The position numbers and the translations under genes are program-made. The notes under the pieces were generated by a model that did no database searches, was not told the origin of the DNA, and saw nothing but the letters and a program-made list of their open reading frames with translations. Positions 24,250 through 32,592 of a stretch of 45,146 nucleotides of DNA are shown one piece after another. The DNA comes from Patescibacteria group bacterium (GTDB taxonomy: Bacteria; Patescibacteriota; Minisyncoccia; JAHIHE01), in NCBI GenBank assembly GCA_018896765.1, contig JAHILZ010000029.1:1-45146 (forward strand), given 5' to 3'. The first letter of the stretch is position 1, and each line of letters starts with the position of its first letter.

Positions 24250-24334
24250 GTTCGGTAAAATTAAAAGCACGATGTGTAGTTTTTTGTCTCTGTTTTGGGG
24301 GGGGTTGTATTTACTAATTCAACACACCTCTGAA

Positions 24335-24352
24335 TCTCCTCTCAAGAGGAGA
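24335..24352. terminator. Stem-loop across the stop codon of the membrane protein gene
   Basis: TCTCCTC - TCAA - GAGGAGA perfect 7-bp stem containing the stop codon region of the gene at 24342. No clear U-run on the minus strand. A G8 run lies just beyond at 24297-24304. Confidence 0.4.
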
Positions 24353-26354
24353 CTAGATAAATCTTAATCTCCCCTTCCTCGAAAACCGCCGGATAATTTT
24401 CCGCGAAAAATTGCTCATTAATATTCGGCATGGCCCTTTCGCTCGGCCCGATAAAAACATAATTAACGCCGTATTTTTCGAGCAATTCTTTCGCGTTAAT
24501 TCCGCCGCTGTACATATCGGAAATATCTTTTTCCCGCCCTTGATATTTAATGCCATGAGACCAAAGCCAGCCCGGATACCCCATAAGCACAGGCCTGCCA
24601 GCCAAAGAATTCACCAAATTTAGATGAGAACCGCCGGTTAAAATTAATTCGCCGGAAAAAGTATTTCGGACAATCCAAGCCGCCGCATTCCGCTCTTTGC
24701 GGCCAAAAATCTCATAAAGCGGCGGCTTGGCATAAGAAGAACGCGAGAAAGCATCGATCAAGCCGACAGAAATCAGAAAAAAAGTTAAAATAATCGCAAT
24801 AATCTTGGCTAATTTAAATTTCCATTGCTCAAAAAAATAAACGATAATTACGCTTCCCAAGAGAAAAAAATATCCAAAAATCTTGCCATTATCATAATCC
24901 CAAGGCTGAAATTTAATTATATTTATAACGATAAAAAGAAAAAACGCGCTGAAGATCAGCCCGAATACAAAATCTTTTTTCCGCCAAAAATCATTTTTTC
25001 TGACACTAAAATAAATTATCGCGGCAACCAAAAGCGGAAAAAACAAGCCGAAATTTTCCCACAAATAAGAAATCCACGCGCCCGCCGGCGAGCCGCCTCG
25101 CGGATTATACAGAACGGCGCCAATCCCCGGCTCGCTCATCCATCCCAAGCGAAAAACCAAAAAACTCGCTCCAAGAGAAAAGTCAAAAATAAAAAAATAC
25201 GATATTAGCGTCCCGATTACCGCGCCGATTCCAATCGCGTTAAATAAATTTTTTGCCAAAAAACCATCTTTCGCAAAAAATTTATTCCAAATATAAAAAC
25301 CAAAAGCAATAATCAAGATCGCTATAAAACTATGCATATGAACAAGGGGCAAAAAACCAATCAATAATCCCATGAAGTAAAAATATTTTTTATTCCCGTT
25401 TTTAACCGCTAAAGCAAGAATATATAAAATCATCGCGCCGGCGGCAAAGCCGAAAAAGTAAGACCTTTGATGCATAAGAAACATCGTCATAAAGCTTGAC
25501 CAAATATTATTTTGCGCCGGATAAATCGCGTTGTAAAAATTTACAACCGAATATGGAAGATGCAATAAATGATTCGCCATTTCACCGACACTGCTTTTCT
25601 CCCAGAGCGCGGAATCTTTAAAAACTTTTATAAATTCCGCGCCTGAACCAAGAAAAAAAATAAGAAAAGCTAAAATCCGCGCCAAAGCGGTTTTTATAAA
25701 CTCGGAAACAAATTTATAAATAAAGAAAAATCCCGCAAAAAGCAAGATATAAGAAGGCAGATTAAAAGATAAAATATAATTGCCGCTTAAAATATAAAAA
25801 GCGCCGCTTAAAAGATTTATTAAAAACGCGTAAACAAGAGGGGTACCCGAATAAATCGGCTCCTCAAGAGCAAACGGATTATTGTGGATAAAATAGCTTA
25901 CTTGAGCCATATGAAACGGTATATCTCCATATCCGGCTACAGCCACCTTATACATACCATCTTGATAAAATATTGTTTTTGAGAATATATCAAAGAAAAA
26001 AATTATAAATAATAAGAAAAAAATTACTTCCGGCCAAGGAATTTCTTTTAGTTTTCCAATTAAAAAACTTTTATTTAATCTTTTAAAATCTATAAAATTT
26101 TTAAACCGCTCAAAATTTTTAAATCCGAAATACAAGCAATAAATCCCGCCCAGCGCCATAAAAATCCATACTGCGGCAGCAAAATTACCGGTTATAATGC
26201 CGGCAAACAAAACAAAATATCCCATTGCTATCAAACCGACGACAAAAACCATCGCTAAAATTTCGATTTTTTTCGCTTTATCGGCAAGAAAAAAACTGCT
26301 AATAGAATAACCGATTATAAAAACGATAATCAACGCGATAAAAATTAAAAACAT
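24342..26354 (-). CDS. Polytopic membrane protein, GT-C glycosyltransferase-like
   Basis: 670 aa with about 12 predicted membrane helices over residues 1-530 and a soluble C-terminal part of about 130 residues. An early extracellular loop carries acidic pairs (YQDGMYKVAVAGYGDIPFHM, then EEPIYSGTPLVYAF), as in GT-C lipid-linked sugar transferases. The C-terminal segment (KERNAAAWIVRNT, GYPGWLWSHG, LLEKYGVNYVFIGPSE) resembles soluble ends of PMT/DUF2298-like proteins. Specific substrate unknown. It lies 37 nt after mnmA with TATAACTT words between, so is probably co-transcribed. Confidence 0.6.
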   Translation of the reverse strand: MFLIFIALIIVFIIGYSISSFFLADKAKKIEILAMVFVVGLIAMGYFVLFAGIITGNFAAAVWIFMALGGIYCLYFGFKNFERFKNFIDFKRLNKSFLIGKLKEIPWPEVIFFLLFIIFFFDIFSKTIFYQDGMYKVAVAGYGDIPFHMAQVSYFIHNNPFALEEPIYSGTPLVYAFLINLLSGAFYILSGNYILSFNLPSYILLFAGFFFIYKFVSEFIKTALARILAFLIFFLGSGAEFIKVFKDSALWEKSSVGEMANHLLHLPYSVVNFYNAIYPAQNNIWSSFMTMFLMHQRSYFFGFAAGAMILYILALAVKNGNKKYFYFMGLLIGFLPLVHMHSFIAILIIAFGFYIWNKFFAKDGFLAKNLFNAIGIGAVIGTLISYFFIFDFSLGASFLVFRLGWMSEPGIGAVLYNPRGGSPAGAWISYLWENFGLFFPLLVAAIIYFSVRKNDFWRKKDFVFGLIFSAFFLFIVINIIKFQPWDYDNGKIFGYFFLLGSVIIVYFFEQWKFKLAKIIAIILTFFLISVGLIDAFSRSSYAKPPLYEIFGRKERNAAAWIVRNTFSGELILTGGSHLNLVNSLAGRPVLMGYPGWLWSHGIKYQGREKDISDMYSGGINAKELLEKYGVNYVFIGPSERAMPNINEQFFAENYPAVFEEGEIKIYLVSS

Positions 26355-26391
26355 AAATTTAGTCTTTAATGTTCTTTATAACTTTATAACT

Positions 26392-27510
26392 TTATAACTT
26401 GCCAATCACACCTCCGCCCAAAACTTCGTTTCTTCGATAAAAAACCACCGATTGCCCGGGAGCCGCGGCGCGCTGAGGAGCGGCAAACACCACTTCACAT
26501 TTTCCATCCGACAACGGCTTAATTATCGCCTCTTCCGGCTTATGCCGATAGCGAATCGTCGCTTTGCATTTTACCGTCTCTAAAATCATTTTGCCGCTTA
26601 TCCAATTCACGTTTTCCGCAATCAAGCTATCGCGATAAAGCATTTTGTCTTTCGGATTGGAAGTTACGATAAGCTCGCGCGTTTTATAATCCATTTTTAC
26701 CGCGTAATACGGCGCGCCTCCGCCAATACCCATGCCGTGCCGCTGTCCTATGGTAAAAAGCGGCAGACCGGCATGTCTTCCAATAACCTTGCCGCTTTTA
26801 TCAAGAATTTTCCCGGGGGTCAAATCAAGATGCGCGCCAATAAATCTTTTTATATCATTATCCGAAATAAAACATATTTCCTGGCTTTCGGGCCGATTCC
26901 ACGCGGGAAGATTGAACTTCTTCGCCATTTTCCGAACATCCGTTTTTAAATAATCGCCAATGGGAAACAAATATTTAGCCAATTGCGATTGCGTTAAATT
27001 ATACAAAAAATAACTCTGATCTTTGTTCTTATCCCTCGCTTTTAACAAATGGTATTCGACTTTTAACTTTTCACTTTTAACTTTTAACTTCCTCGCATAA
27101 TGTCCTGTCGCCACCCCATCCGCGCCAAAGCTTTCCGCTTTTTCCAGAAGAAGCTTAAATTTTATTTCTTTATTGCAAACAACGCAAGGATTAGGCGTGG
27201 CGCCTTTTTTTAGTTCGCTTAAAAAATAATCAACCACCGCTTTTTTAAATTCCCGCGCGGCATTCAATGTATAAAGAGGAATGCCGATTTTCTCGCATAC
27301 CCCGCGCGCCGTTTTTTCCGCCTCAAGCGAGCGGCGGCGATTTGCAAACTCGTCTGAACTAAGCTCGTCTTTGGATGTTTCAAGCCAAAAATGCATAAAC
27401 ACTCCCATAACGTCATAGCCCTGCTTTACAAGCAGGGCGGCAGCCACGGAACTATCCACGCCGCCGCTCATCGCGACGGCAATTTTAATTTTTTTCTTAA
27501 ATAGATTCAT
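26392..27510 (-). CDS. mnmA: tRNA 2-thiouridine(34) synthase MnmA
   Basis: Thiolates U34 of tRNA Lys/Glu/Gln using ATP and a sulfur donor. 372 aa. Seen: PP-loop SGGVDSS (residues 15-21), DVMGVFMHFW, NPCVVCNKEIKF with the first catalytic Cys, ATGHYARK, KDQSYFLYNLTQSQL, ESQEICFISDND with the second catalytic Cys, and the C-terminal barrel GIGGGAPYYAVK. A repeat-derived stretch KLKVKSEKLKVEY (27060-27090) sits in a loop just after GHYAR, where homologues have two to four residues. A half copy of the 168-bp element lies 15 nt upstream of the start. Confidence 0.96.
   Translation of the reverse strand: MNLFKKKIKIAVAMSGGVDSSVAAALLVKQGYDVMGVFMHFWLETSKDELSSDEFANRRRSLEAEKTARGVCEKIGIPLYTLNAAREFKKAVVDYFLSELKKGATPNPCVVCNKEIKFKLLLEKAESFGADGVATGHYARKLKVKSEKLKVEYHLLKARDKNKDQSYFLYNLTQSQLAKYLFPIGDYLKTDVRKMAKKFNLPAWNRPESQEICFISDNDIKRFIGAHLDLTPGKILDKSGKVIGRHAGLPLFTIGQRHGMGIGGGAPYYAVKMDYKTRELIVTSNPKDKMLYRDSLIAENVNWISGKMILETVKCKATIRYRHKPEEAIIKPLSDGKCEVVFAAPQRAAAPGQSVVFYRRNEVLGGGVIGKL
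27060..27090. repeat. Spacer words inserted in frame in mnmA
   Basis: Four CTTTTAAC/CTTTTCAC words in tandem, read as KLKVKSEKLKV. The same words fill spacers at 29003-29034 and 45112-45140 and recur in murD. Confidence 0.75.
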
Positions 27511-27525
27511 TATGCTAATTTAAGC

Positions 27526-27592
27526 AATCTTGATGCTATAATTTTTTAATCATCAAATTTTGGCGCCTGCAATAAACTTTTTTATTATCAGC
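27526..27592. repeat. Half copy of the 168-bp structured element
   Basis: 67 nt aligned without gaps to 28289-28355 with five mismatches. It covers the left outer arm, the 3-nt junction, the ATTTTGGCGCC inner arm and most of the loop. The right half is absent. It ends 9 nt from the stop of the DUF5661 gene. Confidence 0.85.
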
Positions 27593-27601
27593 TTTTTTTT
27601 A

Positions 27602-27871
27602 TTACTTTTTCCAATACTCATCCGCTTCTTTTTCAAGCTTTTCCAAACGGGTATAGTAATCAGGAAACTCATTAAGATGGGCAAGGGCGATTTTGCCGGT
27701 CATAACAGAATCGTCATTCGTAACATTTGTTTTCAAATCCGCCAGCCCATGCTCAAGCTCGACATTAAACCCCATTCGAAATTGCTCAATATCAAACTTG
27801 CCCCAATTAACGCCAAGACTTTCACCGATTATTTTTGCATCCTCAATTGTAAAATGTTTTTCTGCGCTCAT
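27602..27871 (-). CDS. DUF5661 family protein
   Basis: Small protein of a family seen mostly in CPR and environmental bacteria; function unknown. 89 aa from the chosen ATG at 27871 (MSAEKHFTIEDAKIIGE), although an upstream ATG at 27901 would add 10 residues. Seen: the signature WGKFDIEQFRMGFNVELEHG, NVTNDDSVMTGKIALAHLNE and FPDYYTRLEKLE. Soluble, acidic, helical. Stands between mnmA and a cysteine-rich protein gene. Confidence 0.8.
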   Translation of the reverse strand: MSAEKHFTIEDAKIIGESLGVNWGKFDIEQFRMGFNVELEHGLADLKTNVTNDDSVMTGKIALAHLNEFPDYYTRLEKLEKEADEYWKK

Positions 27872-27939
27872 GCTTGCTAATTTTTCTTTGCCAGCTTCCA
27901 CATTAATATCCGCGCCTATTTGCCGCTAATAACATAGAA

Positions 27940-28004
27940 GCGGAACTGACGCGAAATTATTTATGGTGAGTACTAGTCGAACCATACGCGGAACTGACGC
28001 GAAA
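27940..28004. repeat. 17-bp direct repeat
   Basis: GCGGAACTGACGCGAAA occurs at 27940-27956 and again at 27988-28004, 31 bp apart, in the 117-bp gap behind the cysteine-rich gene. Possible paired binding site or remnant tandem repeat; no reading frame. Confidence 0.65.
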
Positions 28005-28018
28005 AATATAATTAATAA

Positions 28019-28273
28019 TTAATCAAACTTATACCCGCATTTTTCAGGCGTAATCCATTCTTTCTTAGCGCGCGGATATTTCCGGCACTGTAAAAACCTA
28101 TATCTCCAAATTGCGCAATAACTTTTTCCCTTCAAGTCAAAACGCAAAAAAAAACATTTCACAGGCAACTGGCAGCAAGCGCCGCAACTGGCGCATTTTC
28201 CCCGCCGATTTTCCGCTACCGGGAAAAAAGACATCATTGTCCGATACAGCTTGCTTTTAAAATTATTTCTCAT
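28019..28273 (-). CDS. Cysteine-rich YkgJ-like protein
   Basis: 84 aa with eight cysteines. The cluster KCASCGACCQLPVKC (27, 30, 33, 34, 40) followed by C53, C63 and C79 matches the CxxCxxCC pattern of the YkgJ/UPF0153 zinc- or iron-sulfur-binding family. The product starts with a basic MRNNFKSKLYRTMMSFF. Shorter than most members (about 100-130 aa). Function unknown. The 168-bp element lies 16 nt upstream of its start. Confidence 0.7.
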   Translation of the reverse strand: MRNNFKSKLYRTMMSFFPVAENRRGKCASCGACCQLPVKCFFLRFDLKGKSYCAIWRYRFLQCRKYPRAKKEWITPEKCGYKFD

Positions 28274-28288
28274 AGTACTGACAAAACC

Positions 28289-28456
28289 AATCTTGGCGAT
28301 TTAATTTTTTAATCATCACATTTTGGCGCCTGCAATAAACTTTTTTATTATCAGCCGCCGGAAGGCGCCAAAATTTGAGCGAAACAATAATAATATTAAT
28401 TTTAAAATTTAAAGCGCCTGTTGAGCGTATGATTAAAAAATTAAATCGCCAAGATT
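28289..28456. repeat. 168-bp structured element, full copy 1
   Basis: Perfect 28-bp outer arms (28289-28316 / 28429-28456). A 3-nt CAC junction is followed by an 11-bp perfect inner stem (28320-28330 ATTTTGGCGCC / 28364-28374) with a 33-nt loop. A 54-nt arm then contains TTGAGCGAAAC and ends CCTGTTGAGCGT before the right outer arm. The layout and junction motifs match the element at 43202-43370, whose outer arms are unrelated in sequence. No reading frame; lies 26 nt past the hpf stop. Confidence 0.85.
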
Positions 28457-28482
28457 AATACGGTGCTATTTCCCGGCTTGCG

Positions 28483-28932
28483 CTAAAACTTCTCTTTCCC
28501 CCTTTTTCCTTTTCTAAACTCATTTTTCAGCCAGGCTAAAGGCGAAAGTCCTTTTATTTTTTTCCAAACAAGCGCCGCTCGATGTTTTCTTGAGATATAA
28601 CCTTTTTTCTGGCTCGTCATATTCATTTCAAGCTTATCGCGCACCTCATCGATTGCCTGATATATATCCTCCGCTTCCGCTTCCGCCCTGATAAGATTTT
28701 TGGGGAAAGTTAAAGTCGCCGCGGCGATAAAAATTTTCCCGCTTTTGTGATGATGCGTCAAAACGCCGACTTCCACATCGGCAATCGATACTGAATGGCT
28801 GCCGCCCTCTTCCTTTTCTCCGGCAACTCCGCCCAAAGCGGAGAACTTTTCCAAACCTCCGATTTTATTATTAATGTAATCTTTTATTTCCTCGGTTAAT
28901 TCTAAATTCTTGCCTCTGATTGTAATGCGCAT
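28483..28932 (-). CDS. hpf: Ribosome hibernation promoting factor
   Basis: Binds the 30S decoding region and silences ribosomes under low-growth conditions. 149 aa, short HPF/YfiA-type. Seen: MRITIRGKNLELTEEIKDYI, a beta-strand pair VEVGVLTHHHKSGKIFIAAA, AEAEDIYQAIDEVRDKLEMN, then a basic tail SRKHRAALVWKKIKGLSPLA typical of CPR homologues in place of the long-form dimerisation domain. A glycine/glutamate loop (GEKEEGGSH) interrupts the first half. Confidence 0.92.
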   Translation of the reverse strand: MRITIRGKNLELTEEIKDYINNKIGGLEKFSALGGVAGEKEEGGSHSVSIADVEVGVLTHHHKSGKIFIAAATLTFPKNLIRAEAEAEDIYQAIDEVRDKLEMNMTSQKKGYISRKHRAALVWKKIKGLSPLAWLKNEFRKGKRGKEKF

Positions 28933-28935
28933 GAT

Positions 28936-29034
28936 TAATAAATTAAAAATTAAAAATTAAAAATTAAAAATTAAGGTGTTCGCCAAAAGCGAACTCAAAA
29001 ACTTTTTACTTTAAACTTTTAACTTTTAACTTCT
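28936..29034. repeat. Tandem heptamer and TTTTAAC word spacer between murB and hpf
   Basis: Four to five tandem ATTAAAA heptamers (28936-28973), a GTTCGCcaaaaGCGAAC mini-hairpin, then ACTTTAAACTTTTAACTTTTAAC words running into the murB stop. Confidence 0.75.
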
Positions 29035-30020
29035 CCAAACCCCACATATTGTATTTCTTCTTCCATTTGTATGCCAAAATTTACGCGTATTTTTTCCTTT
29101 ATCAAGCATATCAGCATTATAACATCTTCTGATGTTGCGCCGCCAGCATTAACAATAAAATTTCCGTGTTCTTTAAAAATCATCGCGCCGCCGATTTTTT
29201 TTCCAAGCAAGCCATATTCTTCAATCAGCCATCCTGCCGGTATTTTTCCATTAACGCGAAACTGCTCCGCTTCAGAATATTTTTTTGCCAATCTCTCAAA
29301 TGCTTTTTGATTTTCGCTGATTAAAGGATTCTTAAAAACACTTCCGGCGCTCGGACCGAGAGGAAAGCGGCTTTTTCTTTTTTTAAGATAATTTTTTACT
29401 AATTCTCGGCTTTTCCCTTCATTTCCTTTTTCTAATTTCAATACCGCTTTTAATATAATATATTTTTTTTCTTTATCAGCACGCGGATGATCCGCTTTTG
29501 GCTTAAAAATACTGCGCCGATAGCCAAAACCGCATTCGTCTCCGCTTAAATTTTTTACGGACAAATTTCCAGCATCAATTGCCTCTATGCTTTCAACGCT
29601 TTCCGAAATCGTATGGCCAAAAGCGCCGGCATTGCCGTAAATCGCCCCGCCCAATGTCCCGGGAATGCCGATCATCCATTCTACTCCCGTTAAGCCATTT
29701 TTGATTGCTTCATTGACTAATTTTCCCAAAATAACGCCGCTATCGCAAACGATATTATTAGTTTGCAGTTTGCAGTTTGTAGTTTGTAGTTTGATTACTA
29801 ATCCGTTAAACCCTTGATCCGAAACCAAAATATTACTTCCGTTGCCAATAATATAATAAAGCAATTTTAATTCTTTGGCAACACCAACCGCTTTTTTGAC
29901 ATCCTCCGCGCTTTTGGCAATATAAAAATATCTGGCCGGCCCGCCGATTTTAAAAGTGGTATATGGCGCCAGCGGAATATTTTCCTGAACGCCGTTTAAT
30001 AACGTTTTTATGTCTGCCAT
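29019..30020 (-). CDS. murB: UDP-N-acetylenolpyruvoylglucosamine reductase
   Basis: FAD/NADPH enzyme completing UDP-MurNAc synthesis for peptidoglycan. 333 aa. Seen: LAPYTTFKIGGPARYFYI, FAD-binding GNGSNILVSDQGFNGLVI, GIPGTLGGAIYGNAGAFG, CGFGYRRSIFK, GPSAGSVFKNP with the catalytic Ser region, and GGAMIFKEHGNFIVN. A repeat-derived KLQTTNCKLQTNN (29761-29793) separates LVIK from VCDSG. Last Mur gene in the stretched cluster. Has its own promoter at 30044-30072. Confidence 0.96.
   Translation of the reverse strand: MADIKTLLNGVQENIPLAPYTTFKIGGPARYFYIAKSAEDVKKAVGVAKELKLLYYIIGNGSNILVSDQGFNGLVIKLQTTNCKLQTNNIVCDSGVILGKLVNEAIKNGLTGVEWMIGIPGTLGGAIYGNAGAFGHTISESVESIEAIDAGNLSVKNLSGDECGFGYRRSIFKPKADHPRADKEKKYIILKAVLKLEKGNEGKSRELVKNYLKKRKSRFPLGPSAGSVFKNPLISENQKAFERLAKKYSEAEQFRVNGKIPAGWLIEEYGLLGKKIGGAMIFKEHGNFIVNAGGATSEDVIMLICLIKEKIRVNFGIQMEEEIQYVGFGEVKS
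29761..29793. repeat. GTTTGCA tandem words inside murB
   Basis: GTTTGCAGTTTGCAGTTTGT followed by AGTTTGTAGTTTG: four heptamers read in frame as LQTTNCKLQTN. Confidence 0.75.
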
Positions 30021-30043
30021 AATTTCTTATTCTGATAATTTTT

Positions 30044-30072
30044 ATTATCTCACAATTTCAAAGAAATTTCAA
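30044..30072 (-). promoter_or_regulatory. Promoter of murB
   Basis: Minus strand TTGAAA - 17 nt - GATAAT with a TG before the -10, about 24 nt upstream of the murB ATG. Confidence 0.7.
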
Positions 30073-30171
30073 TTGAATACGAACGGGTGCAGAGAGCGCA
30101 AAATTGGGTGGACTTATACATTAGCGACTATTTGATTATTTAAGAATATAATAATTTCAAGGAGGTTAATA

Positions 30172-30492
30172 ATGAAAAAAATAAAAAAAGAAATAGACTT
30201 TGATCCAGAAGAAGTAGGAAAAGCGGAATTTGGCTGGTATAAAGCCCATCATGTTAAAGATTATGATGAAGTCAAAAGATTGATGGCTCTTGTTTGCCAG
30301 AAGCAATTCGGACTAAAACCCGAAGTTGCCAGAGAAATTATACTTGTAAAAATAGCTGCGGCACAAGAACATGATTTAGCAGAAAAGGAAGGAATATCAA
30401 AAGAGGAAAGCGAAAAACATTGGGACAATGGAGAAAGATTAATGTTTAAGCATTTTGAAATGCTTAAAAAAGCAATTGACGAAACCGAATAA
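30172..30492 (+). CDS. Small charged hypothetical protein, single-gene unit
   Basis: Unrecognised 106-aa soluble protein. Start fixed by a full AGGAGG 6 nt before ATG. Seen: KEIDFDPEEVGKAEFGWYKA, HHVKDYDEVKRLMALVCQKQ, an amphipathic helix EVAREIILVKIAAAQEHDLA, then KEESEKHWDNGERLMFKHF. No cysteine cluster or membrane segment; HH and E/H residues could bind metal, but this is a guess. A TATAAT at 30147-30152 lies 20 nt upstream. The gene runs against its neighbours and its stop lies in its own terminator. Confidence 0.7.
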   Translation: MKKIKKEIDFDPEEVGKAEFGWYKAHHVKDYDEVKRLMALVCQKQFGLKPEVAREIILVKIAAAQEHDLAEKEGISKEESEKHWDNGERLMFKHFEMLKKAIDETE

Positions 30493-30509
30493 ATCGGTTT
30501 CTTTTTTTT
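30481..30509 (+). terminator. Intrinsic terminator overlapping the stop codon
   Basis: GAAACCGA - ATAAA - TCGGTTTC followed by T8. The left arm is the last three codons and the loop includes the TAA. Confidence 0.93.
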
Positions 30510-30550
30510 ATTGCCCCTACTCACTACCCACTACAACCTATTCGCTATTT

Positions 30551-32296
30551 TTATTCCTCTTCAATCTCTCCCAAACTTTGCAAGCTGAATAATTTATAAT
30601 ATAAACCCTTCTTTTTTATCAGCGCGCTATGCTTGCCGGACTCAATAATCCGGCCTTTGTCCAGCACCAAAATTTTATCCGCGTGCTGAATCGTGCTCAA
30701 GCGATGCGCGATAACAAAAGTAGTCCTTCCTTTAATAAGGCGCTTTAAAGCCCTTTGCACTAAAAGTTCGGACTTGGAATCCAGCGCCGAGGTTGCTTCA
30801 TCAAGAATCAAAATTTTTGGATTTTTTAAAATCGCGCGGGCAATCGCCACTCTTTGCTTTTGTCCGGTAGAAAGTTTCACTCCGCGCTCTCCAACTTGCT
30901 GCTCCAGCTTATCGGGAAAATGATTTATAAATTCATCCGCGTGCGCCGCCTCGGCCGCTCGCCATATTTGCGCGTCCGTCGCGTCTAATTTTCCGTAAAT
31001 AATATTGTTTTTCAGCGTATCGTTAAACAAGCTTATTTCCTGCGGCACAACGGCAATCCGGCTTCGTAAAAATTTTAAATCCAATTCTTGAATATCGATT
31101 CCATCAAACAATATTTTTCCCGAAGCAGGAATATTATAGCGCGAAATCAAATCCACCAACGTTGATTTTCCCACTCCGCTTTCTCCGACAAGAGCGATTA
31201 CTTGTCCGGATTTTACTTTAAAATTTATATCCGCCAGCACCGGATTATTCTTGCCGTAATTAAAATCCACGTCTTTAAACTCTATTTGGCCTTTGATTTT
31301 ATCCAAAACTATCGCTCTTGCTTTATCATACGGCTCAATCGGCTCGTCCAGTAATTTCAGCGCTTCTTTAACTATGCTTATTGAATTTTTAAATCGCTCT
31401 ATATTATGCGAAATTCTCCTTAAAGGCACGAAGATTAATCCGCTATAACCGATAATTGATACCACTTGTCCGATAGAAATTGCGTCATTCCTCTCCAGCA
31501 AAATCAACATTCCAAACATCAGTACGGTGCTGGCGCTTATGATCGTTTGGCCGTATGAATCCAGTTTTGACCAAGCGCCGATAAAATTATTAAATTGTTT
31601 TTGAACATCATCAAAAATATTTTTTACTTTTTTATCTTCATACCATTCGTTGGTATTCGCTTTAACAACTTGAATATTTGTCACCGAATCATGCGCCACA
31701 CCGCCAGCATCTTCAAATAATTTAATCACTTTTACCAAAAGTTTGCTGATTTTATCTATATTCTTTATTGTTATATATAAATAAATAAAAATTACTATCC
31801 CAAGAAAAAAAGCGATTCTCCATTCGATAGACAATATTACCAGATATGCCAAAAAGACGGTTAACAAATCAGAGCCGAACAAAAACAATATCTCATTTAT
31901 AATTGACTGCAAATAATCAGAGGCCTTAATATACTTTGAAGCAAGCTTGCCGGTTTTCTGGCTTTTGTGAAAACTCAAGCCTAAATACAATACATGCCGA
32001 TTAAAATCTATCACTAAATCATTCGCGCATCTAACGCTAATAATTTCTCCCTCGCGCGCCACATACCGATGGCCCCAGTCTTTAATTAAACTCAAAATAA
32101 GCCAAACAAACAAAATTAGCAAAAATATTGATATTGTCTCGCCTTTAATAATCAAATCAATGATTTTGCCGTAAATATAAGGAACCATCGCCTCAATCAT
32201 GGAAGCGAAAATCGCCACCCCAAAAATAACATAAACCTCGCGCTTATATTTCGCTAAAAATTTCCATACGATTTTTAAATCATCAAAAAATTCCAT
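30551..32296 (-). CDS. ABC transporter, fused permease and ATPase (exporter type)
   Basis: Half-size type IV (MsbA/MDR-like) exporter of the cytoplasmic membrane, probably a homodimer; substrate unknown. 581 aa. Seen: six-helix membrane domain in residues 1-310, then the nucleotide-binding domain with Walker A GESGVGKST, Q-loop AVVPQEISLFNDTL, signature LSTGQKQR (LSGGQ variant with T for G), Walker B ILILDEATSALD and switch IAHRLSTIQHAD. Divergent from the small membrane protein gene at 32386. Lies between murC and murB in the stretched cluster. Confidence 0.95.
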   Translation of the reverse strand: MEFFDDLKIVWKFLAKYKREVYVIFGVAIFASMIEAMVPYIYGKIIDLIIKGETISIFLLILFVWLILSLIKDWGHRYVAREGEIISVRCANDLVIDFNRHVLYLGLSFHKSQKTGKLASKYIKASDYLQSIINEILFLFGSDLLTVFLAYLVILSIEWRIAFFLGIVIFIYLYITIKNIDKISKLLVKVIKLFEDAGGVAHDSVTNIQVVKANTNEWYEDKKVKNIFDDVQKQFNNFIGAWSKLDSYGQTIISASTVLMFGMLILLERNDAISIGQVVSIIGYSGLIFVPLRRISHNIERFKNSISIVKEALKLLDEPIEPYDKARAIVLDKIKGQIEFKDVDFNYGKNNPVLADINFKVKSGQVIALVGESGVGKSTLVDLISRYNIPASGKILFDGIDIQELDLKFLRSRIAVVPQEISLFNDTLKNNIIYGKLDATDAQIWRAAEAAHADEFINHFPDKLEQQVGERGVKLSTGQKQRVAIARAILKNPKILILDEATSALDSKSELLVQRALKRLIKGRTTFVIAHRLSTIQHADKILVLDKGRIIESGKHSALIKKKGLYYKLFSLQSLGEIEEE

Positions 32297-32326
32297 GTTA
32301 ACAAATAAAAAAATGAAAAATCAGAA

Positions 32327-32354
32327 TTGACATTTTTTAACTAAAGCTTATAAT
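32327..32354 (+). promoter_or_regulatory. Consensus promoter of the 59-aa membrane protein gene
   Basis: TTGACA - 16 nt - TATAAT: both hexamers perfect. AGGAGG follows at 32377-32382, just before the ATG. Confidence 0.9.
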
Positions 32355-32385
32355 GGCAATATCGGTTTAAAAAATTAGGAGGAAA

Positions 32386-32565
32386 ATGAAACTAAAACAT
32401 AAAGTGTTGATTGTTATTGTGATTACCGCAATAATAATGTTCCCTGTAAGCGCAACAACTGGAATATCATATTACACTTTGTTATTAACATCACTTATGC
32501 TAATAACAATTGGGACAATATTTGCGGTGTTTAAAGGCATAACGCAAGCAATTGAAGATAAATAG
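32386..32565 (+). CDS. Small membrane protein, single-gene unit
   Basis: Unrecognised 59-aa protein. Start fixed by a strong AGGAGG-AAA-ATG. Two membrane segments: about residues 6-25 (KVLIVIVITAIIMFPVSA) and 29-50 (YYTLLLTSLMLITIGTIF). A short polar end with AIEDK follows. The first segment could be a signal peptide, but no clear cleavage site follows. Expressed alone from a consensus promoter and closed by a terminator. It resembles in layout, not in sequence, the units at 13828, 30172 and 42640. Confidence 0.72.
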   Translation: MKLKHKVLIVIVITAIIMFPVSATTGISYYTLLLTSLMLITIGTIFAVFKGITQAIEDK

Positions 32566-32567
32566 AT

Positions 32568-32592
32568 AACTCCTTACAGGGTTTCTTTTTTT
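32568..32592 (+). terminator. Probable intrinsic terminator
   Basis: AAC(t)CC - TTACA - GGGTT stem with a single bulge, one C, then T7. It reaches the stop codon of the convergent murC. Confidence 0.6.

Noticed and set aside
28289..28456. Ordinary MITE with shared termini
   Set aside because: Its outer arms are not shared with the sister element at 43202, and no target duplication flanks either copy. It is better described as a structured element.
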